This document shows, in pieces, positions 1 through 9,900 of a stretch of DNA of 64,000 bases. The notes under the pieces are model-generated. The model was not told where the DNA came from. It worked only from the letters and a program-made list of their open reading frames with translations, and did not search any database. Location: assembly GCA_014879575.1 (NCBI GenBank), contig JACSRU010000095.1, positions 18,968 to 82,967 of the forward strand. The letters run 5' to 3'. How positions within the stretch are numbered: position 1 is the first letter of the stretch; every line of letters begins with the position of its first letter. Source of the stretch: Chthoniobacterales bacterium. Lineage in GTDB: Bacteria > Verrucomicrobiota > Verrucomicrobiia > Chthoniobacterales > Terrimicrobiaceae. A program made the translations under genes and the position numbers.

Positions 1-1
1 G

Positions 2-3000
2 TTGGAGGCATTCCTCATTGCGGCTCAGAGTTTCCAAAACTCCGACGGCCGCTCCCCATTTGCTTTTAAACTCCATCAATTCATCAGCGGGCCCGGAAAG
101 GTACTCTGCACGCTCGAAGACGACAGCAAGCGGTTCATCACGTTGGATTCGCAACGTTTCGCGCCCAACCGCCAGGAGCAAAGTGTTTTCCTCTTCAGTA
201 CCCATTTTTGCCGGGAATGCGGGCAAGAGTATCACCCAGTCTGGGAAAATCCCGAGAGCCAACCGAACTTTACACCGCGCGAAATTGACGATGTCGGGGC
301 CGAGGATCGGGAGGAAAAATCAGGGTTTCTGGCTCCCGTGCGCCCGGGTCAGGACTTTCGCGGAAACCTCTCGGAGTTCCCCGAAACGTGGATCGACACC
401 TCAAAAGAAGAACCGCAACTAAAGCCCGCCTATCGGTCGGCCAAACCCATCCCCGTGATGGTCGACCCAAATGGACGGGCCGGCGGCGGGCGGCGGTATT
501 GGTATATTCCGGGGAAATTCCGGTTTTGTCTCAACTGTAGTCAACTGCACGACGCCTACGGGCGGGACATCAACCGACTCTCCGGCTTGTCGGGCGAAGG
601 TCGTTCCTCGGCGACCACCATGCTGACGCTCTCGATGTTGCGTCAGCTTTTTGACGAGACCGCGGGCAGCGTCACGTCGAACGACCCACGCAAGCTCCTC
701 GGGTTCACCGACAATCGGCAGGACGCGGCGTTGCAAGCAGGGCACTTCAACGATTTCGTTTTTCTTTTGATCCTGCGCTCAGGACTGATTGGCGCTCTTC
801 GACAGAATTCCAATGTCCTTCAGGAAGATCGTCTCAGCGAGGCGGTTTTCGATTCGTTGGGCTTCGGTCAATCCGATCCGGGAGTTCTTGCGGAATATCT
901 TCGTGATCCCGGCCTTCTAGGTCTGGGTCTGCGGGAAGCGCAAAAAGCCGTTCGATTTGTGCTCGGCTACCGACTCATCCGTGATTTGCGAAAAGGTTGG
1001 CGATACAACAATCCCAACTTGGACCAGTTGGGCCTGTTGCGCATCAGCTACACCGGACTCGACGAGTTTGCGGCCAGCGACTCTGTGTTCAAAACCAGCG
1101 ACCTCCTTTCCAGACTTTCAGGGCCGGAACGCGCCGCCTTCGCACGGCTCATCTTCGACGAGTTGGTCAAAAACCTGTGCATCGAATCCCGCTTCCTCGA
1201 CGGCATGGAGCACGAGCGCATGCGTGGCGCCATCTACAACTACCTGACTGACCGGTGGTCCTTCGGAGAAGATGAAAAGCTACTCACGACCAAGTATCTA
1301 ATTCTCGACAAACGACCCGACAGCAAGGGGCGTCAGAGGTTGGATTTGGTTGGTGGCGGTCCGGGCTCTCGCCTCGTGCGGAATTTGAAATACGCTACGT
1401 TTTGGAAAGACTCCGCACTCTCCGACCGAATCGGCGATCTATCGCGCCAGGAACTGGTGGACTTGATCCGCACTTTCCTCAAGCTCGCGGAGATGCACGG
1501 CTACGTTCAAAGCCAGGGCCTCGACAATAACAAGCTAACCGGATGGACGCTGAAATCCGCCTCGCTGAAGTGGACCTTGACCGAAAATCTGGAAGAGCCG
1601 AGTGGCTCGTCCCGGAATGCATTCTTTCACCAACTTTACCTGACGATTGCGTCAGTCCTCACATCGCAGTCCCATCCGCTCTTCGACTTCGAGGCCCACG
1701 AACACACGGCTCAAGTTGATGCCGAAAAGAGGAAAGTTCTGGAGCAACGATTCCGCCGAAACACTCGGGATTTTGAGGAATGGGAGGGAAACCCGGACAA
1801 CAAGGGGCCAATGCCCAAACTGCCGGTTCTCTACTGCTCACCAACCATGGAACTTGGCGTGGATATTTCCGCGCTGAATACGGTGTTTCTGCGGAACATG
1901 CCGCCCACACCGGCGAACTATGCTCAGCGCAGTGGCCGCGCCGGACGATCGGGGCAGGCTGCCTTGGTGGTCACCTATTGCGCCGCGATGAGTCCGCACG
2001 ACCAATGGTTTTTCCACCACGCCAACGACATGGTGCATGGTGTGGTGAAGGCTCCCACACTCGAACTCGCCAACCGCGATTTGATCGAGAGCCACCTTCA
2101 CGCAGTCTGGCTGGCGAACGTGGAATATGAGCTGGATTCCAGCATCGCTCCGCTTCTGGATCTGGAGAAGCCGGAGAAGTCAGTCATTTCAGCGCTTCGG
2201 GAACGGTTTGAGGAACCTGCAGTTCGCGCTCGCGCAGTCGATCAGGTTCGGCAGGTTCTCGCCCAAGTTCAGGACGAATTCACCCCGGAAAACGCACCTT
2301 GGTTCACTCCAGATTTTGCCGAGTTGGTCATTGCGGGCAGCGCGGCGGCATTCGATGCGGCGTTTGACCGCTGGCGCGAACTCTACAACGGCGTTCAGCG
2401 GCAGATGGAGGCTTCCAACAAAATCATCCAAAGCCCCGCCACCAGCCAGAAGGACCGTGAGAACGCGAATCGGCGTTACCAGGACGCGAAAAACCAGTTC
2501 TCGCTCCTCCTAAAATCCGGCAGCCAGAACAACGATTTCTACACATTCCGCTATCTGGCGAGTCAGGGCTTCCTGCCCGGGTATAACTTCCCCCGACTGC
2601 CTTTGATGGCGTGGATTCCTTCGCAAGGGAAAAAGCGCAACGGTCAGGATGACAAAGGCAGCATGGTCAGCCGCCCGCGGTTTCTGGCGTTGTCCGAATT
2701 TGGCCCGCGAAGCCTCATTTACCACGAAGGCCGAATGTTCCGCGTGGATCGTGCGAAGCTCAACATCCACAGCTCCGATTCGATCTCAGCGGACTCAAAG
2801 CTCGCGACCATCACTGCCCGCGTGTGTATCCATTGCGGTTACGGTCATCTGGGAGACGACACCAACCCTGAGCCACTCTCGGACGTTTGCGAGCATTGCC
2901 GACAACCGTTGGCGGACGAAGGCCGCATCAACAGCCTCTATCGCATCGAGACGGTGGAGACAACGGTTCAGGAGCGCATCTCAGTGAACGAAGAGGAGCG

Positions 3001-4102
3001 CCAGCGCCAGGGCTTCGAACTCCAAACCACCTACCGGTTCATGCCGGGTCCAGGTGGCGCGCCGGAAGTGTTTTATTCTTCTGTTAAATACCGCGACGAG
3101 ATCGTGGCAACGCTCACGTATTCTCCCGCCGCGCGCATTTGGCGAATCAATAAAGGATGGCGGCGCCGCAAGGACAAAAAGCAGCTCGGCTTCGTGATCA
3201 ATCCGATTAGCGGGCGATGGAGTAAGCAGGACAGTCCGAATGAAGAGTCTTCCGAAGATCAGCCGGAGAAGATCGCCCAAAAGGAGCCGACTCAGCTCAT
3301 CGTTCCCTTCGTCGAGGATCATCGCAATATTCTCATTCTCACCCCGTCGAAGCCGTTGTTGGAAGGGGCGATGGCGACCCTTCAGGCCGCGCTCAAGCGA
3401 GGGATGACGCAGACTTTTCAGATCGAGGAATCCGAACTCGTCGTCGAGGCGTTGCCAGATCGGCAGAACCGCAAGTCTCTCCTGTTTTATGAGGCTGCCG
3501 AAGGCGGGGCGGGCGTTTTGAGCCGTATCGCCCGGGATGCCGATCAGATGGCCACCGTGGCGCGGACGGCGCTTCAAATCATGCATTTCAACCTGCCGCC
3601 AACAGCGTTCGAGCCCGCGGATCTCTCGTCGTTCGAGGAGCGCACGGAAGAAGGCGAGCGCATTTGCGAGGCGGGCTGCTACCAATGCCTGCTTTCCTAT
3701 TACAATCAGCCGGACCACGATTTGATCAATCGTCGCGATCTGACCGCACAAACATTTCTGGCTCAACTGGCCAACGGGGCGGTCCTCCGAAATGTCATTT
3801 CCGCAGAGGAGGCGGACACATCATCACTCCTCGGTGCCTGGTTGAGTGAAATCTCCCGTTTGGGATTGCGCCCCCCGAACTCGACCAACACGGAAATCCA
3901 GCAAGGGCGATGGACCGTGGATGCTTTGTATAAATCCAATCGGGCACTGGTCATTTTCTCCACTCCCGACCCCGAGTTGCTCACGTATGCCGAGGATCGC
4001 GGATACACGATCATCCAGTTTCCGGATGACTCGCTCCAATGGCCCGAAGTCTTCGCGGCAAATCCCGAAATCTTTGGCCCAATGCCCACCGTCACCACAT
4101 GA
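2..4102 (+). CDS. Superfamily 2 helicase (C-terminal part) fused to DUF1998-type domain, DISARM DrmA/DrmB- or MrfA-like; 5' end truncated by window
   Basis: Open from the window edge; helicase C motifs 'SPTMELGVDISALNTVFLRNMPPTPANYAQRSGRAGRSGQ'; DUF1998-like C-terminus 'GERICEAGCYQCLLSYYNQPDHDLINRRDL' and Cys clusters (CIHCGYGH...CEHC). Confidence 0.85.
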   Translation: MEAFLIAAQSFQNSDGRSPFAFKLHQFISGPGKVLCTLEDDSKRFITLDSQRFAPNRQEQSVFLFSTHFCRECGQEYHPVWENPESQPNFTPREIDDVGAEDREEKSGFLAPVRPGQDFRGNLSEFPETWIDTSKEEPQLKPAYRSAKPIPVMVDPNGRAGGGRRYWYIPGKFRFCLNCSQLHDAYGRDINRLSGLSGEGRSSATTMLTLSMLRQLFDETAGSVTSNDPRKLLGFTDNRQDAALQAGHFNDFVFLLILRSGLIGALRQNSNVLQEDRLSEAVFDSLGFGQSDPGVLAEYLRDPGLLGLGLREAQKAVRFVLGYRLIRDLRKGWRYNNPNLDQLGLLRISYTGLDEFAASDSVFKTSDLLSRLSGPERAAFARLIFDELVKNLCIESRFLDGMEHERMRGAIYNYLTDRWSFGEDEKLLTTKYLILDKRPDSKGRQRLDLVGGGPGSRLVRNLKYATFWKDSALSDRIGDLSRQELVDLIRTFLKLAEMHGYVQSQGLDNNKLTGWTLKSASLKWTLTENLEEPSGSSRNAFFHQLYLTIASVLTSQSHPLFDFEAHEHTAQVDAEKRKVLEQRFRRNTRDFEEWEGNPDNKGPMPKLPVLYCSPTMELGVDISALNTVFLRNMPPTPANYAQRSGRAGRSGQAALVVTYCAAMSPHDQWFFHHANDMVHGVVKAPTLELANRDLIESHLHAVWLANVEYELDSSIAPLLDLEKPEKSVISALRERFEEPAVRARAVDQVRQVLAQVQDEFTPENAPWFTPDFAELVIAGSAAAFDAAFDRWRELYNGVQRQMEASNKIIQSPATSQKDRENANRRYQDAKNQFSLLLKSGSQNNDFYTFRYLASQGFLPGYNFPRLPLMAWIPSQGKKRNGQDDKGSMVSRPRFLALSEFGPRSLIYHEGRMFRVDRAKLNIHSSDSISADSKLATITARVCIHCGYGHLGDDTNPEPLSDVCEHCRQPLADEGRINSLYRIETVETTVQERISVNEEERQRQGFELQTTYRFMPGPGGAPEVFYSSVKYRDEIVATLTYSPAARIWRINKGWRRRKDKKQLGFVINPISGRWSKQDSPNEESSEDQPEKIAQKEPTQLIVPFVEDHRNILILTPSKPLLEGAMATLQAALKRGMTQTFQIEESELVVEALPDRQNRKSLLFYEAAEGGAGVLSRIARDADQMATVARTALQIMHFNLPPTAFEPADLSSFEERTEEGERICEAGCYQCLLSYYNQPDHDLINRRDLTAQTFLAQLANGAVLRNVISAEEADTSSLLGAWLSEISRLGLRPPNSTNTEIQQGRWTVDALYKSNRALVIFSTPDPELLTYAEDRGYTIIQFPDDSLQWPEVFAANPEIFGPMPTVTT

Positions 4103-6903
4103 GCGCGGTCACTCTTCCATCATTTTCCCCAGGATCATTGGTGCGCGCTCGCGGTCGCGAGTGGGTTGTTCAGCCCGGCGGTAGTAGCACGGCCGTTCAC
4201 CTTCGTCCTCTGGGCGGCTCGGATTCCGACATCACCACCCTGATTCCGGAACTGGAGCCGGAGCCTCCCAACTCGGCGGTTTTCCCGGATCCCGATCCCG
4301 CCATGCGCGGCAATCACACGGCAGCACTGTTGCTACGCGACGCGCTTCAGCTCAAGCTCCGCTCGGGTGCCGGCCCATTCCGCTCGTTTGGAAATATCGC
4401 TGTCGAGCCGAGAGCGTATCAATTAGTCCCGCTGCTGATGGCGCTGCGCTTGCCGACCGTGCGCTTGCTCATCGCGGACGACGTCGGCATCGGCAAAACA
4501 ATCGAGGCCGGGCTGGTCGTCCGGGAACTCTACGACCGCGGAGAAATCACGCGCTTCGCCGTCCTGTGCCCTCCGCACTTGGTGGACCAATGGCAGGCCG
4601 AGCTTCAACGGCACTTCCATCTTCAGGCCGTGGCGCTCACCGCCTCCAGCGTAACGCGTCTGGAAAAATCTCTTCCTCCAGGCGTGTCTCTCTTCGAGCA
4701 CCATCCGTTCGTCATCGTCAGCCTCGACTACATCAAGAGCGAGCGGCATCGAGCGCACTTCCTCTCGATTGCGCCGGAATGCATTATCGTGGATGAAGCC
4801 CACACTTGCTCGACCGGCGGTCAGGGCAAGCAGCTCCGATTCGAGTTGCTCCAGCATCTCGCTGAGGACGAAGCCCGCCATCTTCTGCTCCTCACCGCCA
4901 CCCCGCATTCCGGCGACGATTCGGCGTTTCACAATCTTCTCTCGTTGCTGAGAAAAGACTTCGGCGCCCTCGCGGAAGGCAGCGAAGCCGAGCGCCGAAA
5001 ACTGCGTGAAGATCTGGCCCGCTATTTTGTGCAGCGCCGCCGCAAGGACATCGAGGAATGGCAGGACGCCAGCGTGTTCCCCAAGCGGATGACGACCGAG
5101 ATCACCTACAATCTCACCGGCGAATGGGGCGATTTTTTCGACGCGGTTCAAACCTACTGCGTCCAGCTCGCAGAGCGCACCGAGGCCAAGGGTGGAACTG
5201 CTCAGCACATGATCTGGTATGCCACGCTCGCGCTTCTGCGCTGCGTGTCGTCTTCACCCGCCGCGGCGGAGCGTGCGCTCACCACGCGGCTCACCGGCAC
5301 CGACGAAGAAATGATGGCGCTCGCCGACGACATGCGGCTCCGGGACGGTGATGGCTCGGATTTGAGTTCCGATGACGTCGAGCCAGCGGCCGGCATCGAT
5401 GAAGCCGCCTCGCTCACCGCATTGATCACCAAAGCCCGCGCACTCAGCGGCCAATCCGGCGATCCAAAACTCAAGGCACTCGTCACGCACCTTCGCAAAC
5501 TGCTGGAAGAAGGTTTCCGCCCGGTGGTTTTCTGCCGCTATATCGCGACAGCAAACTACGTCGCCGCCGAGCTCAAACAGCATTTCAAGAAAGCCAAGGT
5601 GGACGCGGTCACGGGGGAATACACACCAGAAGAACGCGAACTCCGCGTGAATGCCCTCGCGGAAAGCGACCAGCCGATTCTCGTCGCTTCCGATTGCCTT
5701 TCCGAAGGTATCAATCTCCAGCACGGCTTCACCGCCGTGGTTCACTACGACCTCGCGTGGAACCCGACCCGCCACGAACAGCGCGAAGGTCGGGTGGACC
5801 GGTTTGGCCAGAAAGAGCCTGAGGTTCGATGCACCATGCTCTACGGGCAGGACAATCCGGTGGACGGCTTTATCCTCAATGTGATCCTGCGCAAGGCGGA
5901 CGCCATCCGCCGCGAACTCGGTGTGCTCGTGCCGCTGCCGCAGGACGAGCAACGGATCAATCAGGCCGTCATCAAATCCGCCCTGCTCAAACGCCAGCGG
6001 CAATCGGCCTCAGGTCGCCAGTTGGAGTTCCAATTGGACGACGAGACCGCCGCCAGCCTCAAGCCGTTGGATACGGCGTGGGAAGACGCGATGGAAAAGG
6101 CCCGTGCCAACCGCACCGTCTTTGCACAGCGCCGTCTCCGGCCCGAGGAAGTGCTTCCCGAATGGCAGCGCCAACTCCAGCTCATCGGCGACGAGTCGTC
6201 CATCGCTCGGTTTGTCCGCAATGCCTGCTCTCGCCTCAATGCACCCTTGGAGCCGTCACGAAACGCCTGGCGCTTCAACCCCCGGCACTTGCCATCGCAA
6301 CTCAAGGAACGTCTGGATCAGGAATCCCTCGACCGGGAGTTGACGATCGACTTCCACTACCCGCCGAACCCGAACGCCCAGTTCATTCACCGCACCCATC
6401 CGTTGGTAGCGATACTTGCGGATACCCTGCTCGAGGGCGCGTTGCAGGATGCCTCTCCGCTCGCCGCGCGCTGCGCCGCCACCGTCAGCGCGGATGTCTC
6501 CACGGTCACCACACTGTTCCTGCTCCGCCTGCGCCATCAGCTGTCCTACAAAAAGCGCGAATTATCCCGCACCCTGATGGCGGAGGAAACCCTGGCCCTC
6601 GCACTGGAGGGTCGCCAAAACCCACGCTGGCTGGATGACTCACAGGTGATCCAACTCCTCGACCTCACGCCCAGCGGAAATCTTGGCGATGCCGCTGCAC
6701 GGAAGGAGATCGAGCACGCCATTACGTTTTTCCGCAGCAACACTCCGCAATTCGAAACCCTCGCGAGCCAACGCGCCGATGCGCTTCTGGCCGACCACCG
6801 CCGTGTCCGCGAAGCCGCCCGAGATCTCGGCAGTTACGAGGTGAATCCCTGCCTGCCGGTGGACCTCATCGGCGTTTACGTTCTCCTCCCCGACAGTCTG
6901 TAA
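4099..6903 (+). CDS. SNF2-family DEAD/H helicase (DISARM DrmD-like)
   Basis: Walker A 'LLIADDVGIGKTIEAGLV', 'IIVDEAHT', 'LLLTATPHSGDD', motif VI 'NPTRHEQREGRVDRFGQ'; ATG at 4099 overlaps the TGA of the upstream gene. Confidence 0.9.
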   Translation: MSAVTLPSFSPGSLVRARGREWVVQPGGSSTAVHLRPLGGSDSDITTLIPELEPEPPNSAVFPDPDPAMRGNHTAALLLRDALQLKLRSGAGPFRSFGNIAVEPRAYQLVPLLMALRLPTVRLLIADDVGIGKTIEAGLVVRELYDRGEITRFAVLCPPHLVDQWQAELQRHFHLQAVALTASSVTRLEKSLPPGVSLFEHHPFVIVSLDYIKSERHRAHFLSIAPECIIVDEAHTCSTGGQGKQLRFELLQHLAEDEARHLLLLTATPHSGDDSAFHNLLSLLRKDFGALAEGSEAERRKLREDLARYFVQRRRKDIEEWQDASVFPKRMTTEITYNLTGEWGDFFDAVQTYCVQLAERTEAKGGTAQHMIWYATLALLRCVSSSPAAAERALTTRLTGTDEEMMALADDMRLRDGDGSDLSSDDVEPAAGIDEAASLTALITKARALSGQSGDPKLKALVTHLRKLLEEGFRPVVFCRYIATANYVAAELKQHFKKAKVDAVTGEYTPEERELRVNALAESDQPILVASDCLSEGINLQHGFTAVVHYDLAWNPTRHEQREGRVDRFGQKEPEVRCTMLYGQDNPVDGFILNVILRKADAIRRELGVLVPLPQDEQRINQAVIKSALLKRQRQSASGRQLEFQLDDETAASLKPLDTAWEDAMEKARANRTVFAQRRLRPEEVLPEWQRQLQLIGDESSIARFVRNACSRLNAPLEPSRNAWRFNPRHLPSQLKERLDQESLDRELTIDFHYPPNPNAQFIHRTHPLVAILADTLLEGALQDASPLAARCAATVSADVSTVTTLFLLRLRHQLSYKKRELSRTLMAEETLALALEGRQNPRWLDDSQVIQLLDLTPSGNLGDAAARKEIEHAITFFRSNTPQFETLASQRADALLADHRRVREAARDLGSYEVNPCLPVDLIGVYVLLPDSL

Positions 6904-6909
6904 ATCTTC

Positions 6910-9900
6910 ATGTCACGTCGTCACCCAGATTCTCTGATCTTCGATACCATCCGGCTGGAGGGCGGTCTTTTTGTGCCGGCGCTGCTGGAGAAGGCCGCGC
7001 GCGGCGACCATTCGGAGCAGGCCGCGGCCGATTATCAACTGCCAAAGGGTCTGAGTCTGGCTGACGAACAAGGCCGCGCCTTTCGGATCGCGGGGGCGTT
7101 GTGGAAAAACTTCGATCCGGTTCGCGCCCGGAAGGATGTCGATGCATTGAAGGCCACCGTCGGTTTCGCTTCAGAACTCCTGCGCGACGCTCTCGATTAC
7201 TCGGATTTTACGCTCTGTCCCACGCCCGTTGAAATCCAGGGACGGCATTTCCCGATCACCGCTTTGTCCCGGGGCCGAGTTCCAGTCATCGTTGCCCCGC
7301 ACGATCTGGATCTCGACACGCCCGATGAGCGGTTCGCCGTGATCGGCTCGGGAACTCGCCGAAAATCCGCCTATCAACTTGCCCAGCAATTCCTCAACGC
7401 CAGCGCGGATTGCACGTGGGCATTAGTGACCAATGGTCGGCAAATCCGTCTCGTGCGCGATTCCGATACGCTCACGCGCCCGGCCTATCTGGAGTTTGAT
7501 CTCGAACTCATCCTCGCCAACGACCGCTACGCCGATTTTGCCGCACTCTGGCGGATCGTCCACTCCAGCCGGGCGGGAACATCCGAGACTGACGGTGAGG
7601 CCTGCGTATGGGAACGGTGGAAGCTCGAGGGCGAGGCTCAGGGCGAACGCGTGCGGGCTGGGCTGCGGATCGGCGTTCAGGACGCACTGCTGGCCCTGGG
7701 AACCGGATTTCTTGAGGCAAACGGCAACGACCAACTTCGCCGCCGCATCGAGTCGGGCGACCTGACCAAAGACTCCTATTTCCAGCAACTCCTTCGGCTC
7801 GTTTACCGCTTCCTGTTTCTTTTCACCGTTGAGGAACGGGGACTGCTCCATGCGCCTGATGACTCGGTCGAAGCTCGCGAGGCCCGTGGCATTTACGCGA
7901 AAGGCTATGCCCTGCGCCGTCTGCGGGATCGCTCGCTCCGGCGTGCGGGGTTCGACCGATTCACCGATCTCTGGGCGGGAATCAAGATCGTCTTCCGTGG
8001 ACTTGCAAGCGGCGAACCCCGGCTTGCACTCCCCGCGCTGGGCGGTCTGTTCGCGGTCACCCAATGTCCCGACCTCGACGCGGCAGCGCTCGAAAATCGC
8101 GCGCTGCTCACCGCCATGCGGCATCTCCGCTGGTCGGTGGGAACTGGGGCACTGGCCGCGGTGGATTACCGGAACATGGGACCCGAGGAATTAGGCTCCG
8201 TTTACGAGAGCCTCCTTGAGCTGATACCGACCATCGAACGGCCAGCTTGGCAATTTGGCTTCCTCGGAATCACCGACGAAGGCAGCAGCGACGGAAATGC
8301 CCGTAAGACCACTGGCAGCTACTACACGCCCGATGCTCTCGTGCAGGAGCTTCTCGCCAGTGCGCTCGATCCTGTCATTGCGGCACGCATCGCCGCCCGC
8401 CCGGAAGACCCGACCACCGCTCTGCTGGAACTCACGGTCATCGACCCCGCCTGCGGCAGCGCTCACTTCCTGCTCGGTGCCGCTCGCCGCATCGCGGAAA
8501 AGCTGGCCGAACTTCGCGCCGTGGAAGGCGCCGTGCGCCCGGAGGATTATCGCCATGCCCTCCGCGAGGTGATCGCCCACTGCGTCTATGGCGTGGACCG
8601 CAACCCCATGGCCATCGAGCTGGCCCGCACCGCGCTCTGGTTGGAAGGCTATGACCCCGGCCAACCGCTCTCCTTTCTCGATCACCACCTGGTCTGCGGT
8701 GACGCCCTGCTTGGGCTCATCGATTTCAAACAGCTTGAGGCCGGCATTCCGAACGACGCCTTCAAGCCGCTTTCCGGCGATCACGCGGAGACCTGCCGGA
8801 AACTGGCGGCGGAAAATCGCGTGGCGCTCAAGGATCTGGCCTCCCGCCTCCGGGACAAAAGCGCCCGGCTTTTCGATACCGAGGAAGTTGAGGATGTCTT
8901 CGCGGCTCTCTCAGCCCTGGAGGCTATGCCGGATGCGACGACCGCCGAGGTGGACGCGAAAAAGGCCGCCTACGACGCGTTCCGTAGTCGTGTCGGGGAG
9001 ACCACCCTGGCCCAGGCCGCCGACCTCACCGCGGCGGCGTTCCTCACTCCCAAGGAAGGGCCGGCGGACGTGGAAACCTGCCCGACGACGTTGACGCTGC
9101 TCCAGACGCTCTTCCCGCAGAAGGGTGAGGCCACCCCGGCGGACACGCTCGCGCGGGCGCACGCTCTTTGCCGCGAAGCTCGCGTTCTCCATTGGCCACT
9201 CACGTTTCCGCAGGTATTCGGGCGGGGTGGGTTCGATTGTGTGCTGGGCAATCCGCCGTGGGAACGCATCAAGCTCCAGGAGGAAGAGTTTTTCGCTTCG
9301 CGCGAACCGCTCGTTGCCAGCGCCAGGAACAAGGCCGAGCGCGGCCAGCGCATCCGCTGGCTCTCGGAGGGCAGTCTCGCCTATCACATTCACCAGATTG
9401 ACGTTCCGCCCGAAGGCGACAAGGCGGAGCGTGCGCTCTATCGGGAGTTCATCACCGCCCGGCGGCTGGCCGAGGCGATGAGCGTCTTTGCTCACGTGGA
9501 TGGCGACGAGGGAGGTCGTTTCCCGCTCACCGGAGTGGGCGACGTGAATACCTACGCGCTTTTCGCGGAGTTGTTCAAGCAGGTCACCCAACCCGCCGGA
9601 CGCGCCGGGTTTATCGTGCCAATGGGCATCGCCACCGATGACACGACAAAGGCATTCTTCGCGTCGGTGATAAGTCAGCGCCGACTCGCTCAGCTCATTG
9701 GCCTTTTCGAGATTCGCGCATGGTTCCCGGCTACGGACGATCGGAAGGCGTTTTGCCTTATCACTTTGGGACACTCGGATAAGTCCCGCTTCATTTTCGA
9801 CGTGAAGGCCATAGAGGACCTTCAGCAGGACGCTAAATGGATCGAACTCCCCCCGGAAGACCTTATTCTCATCAATCCCAACACACGCACCTGTCCCGTT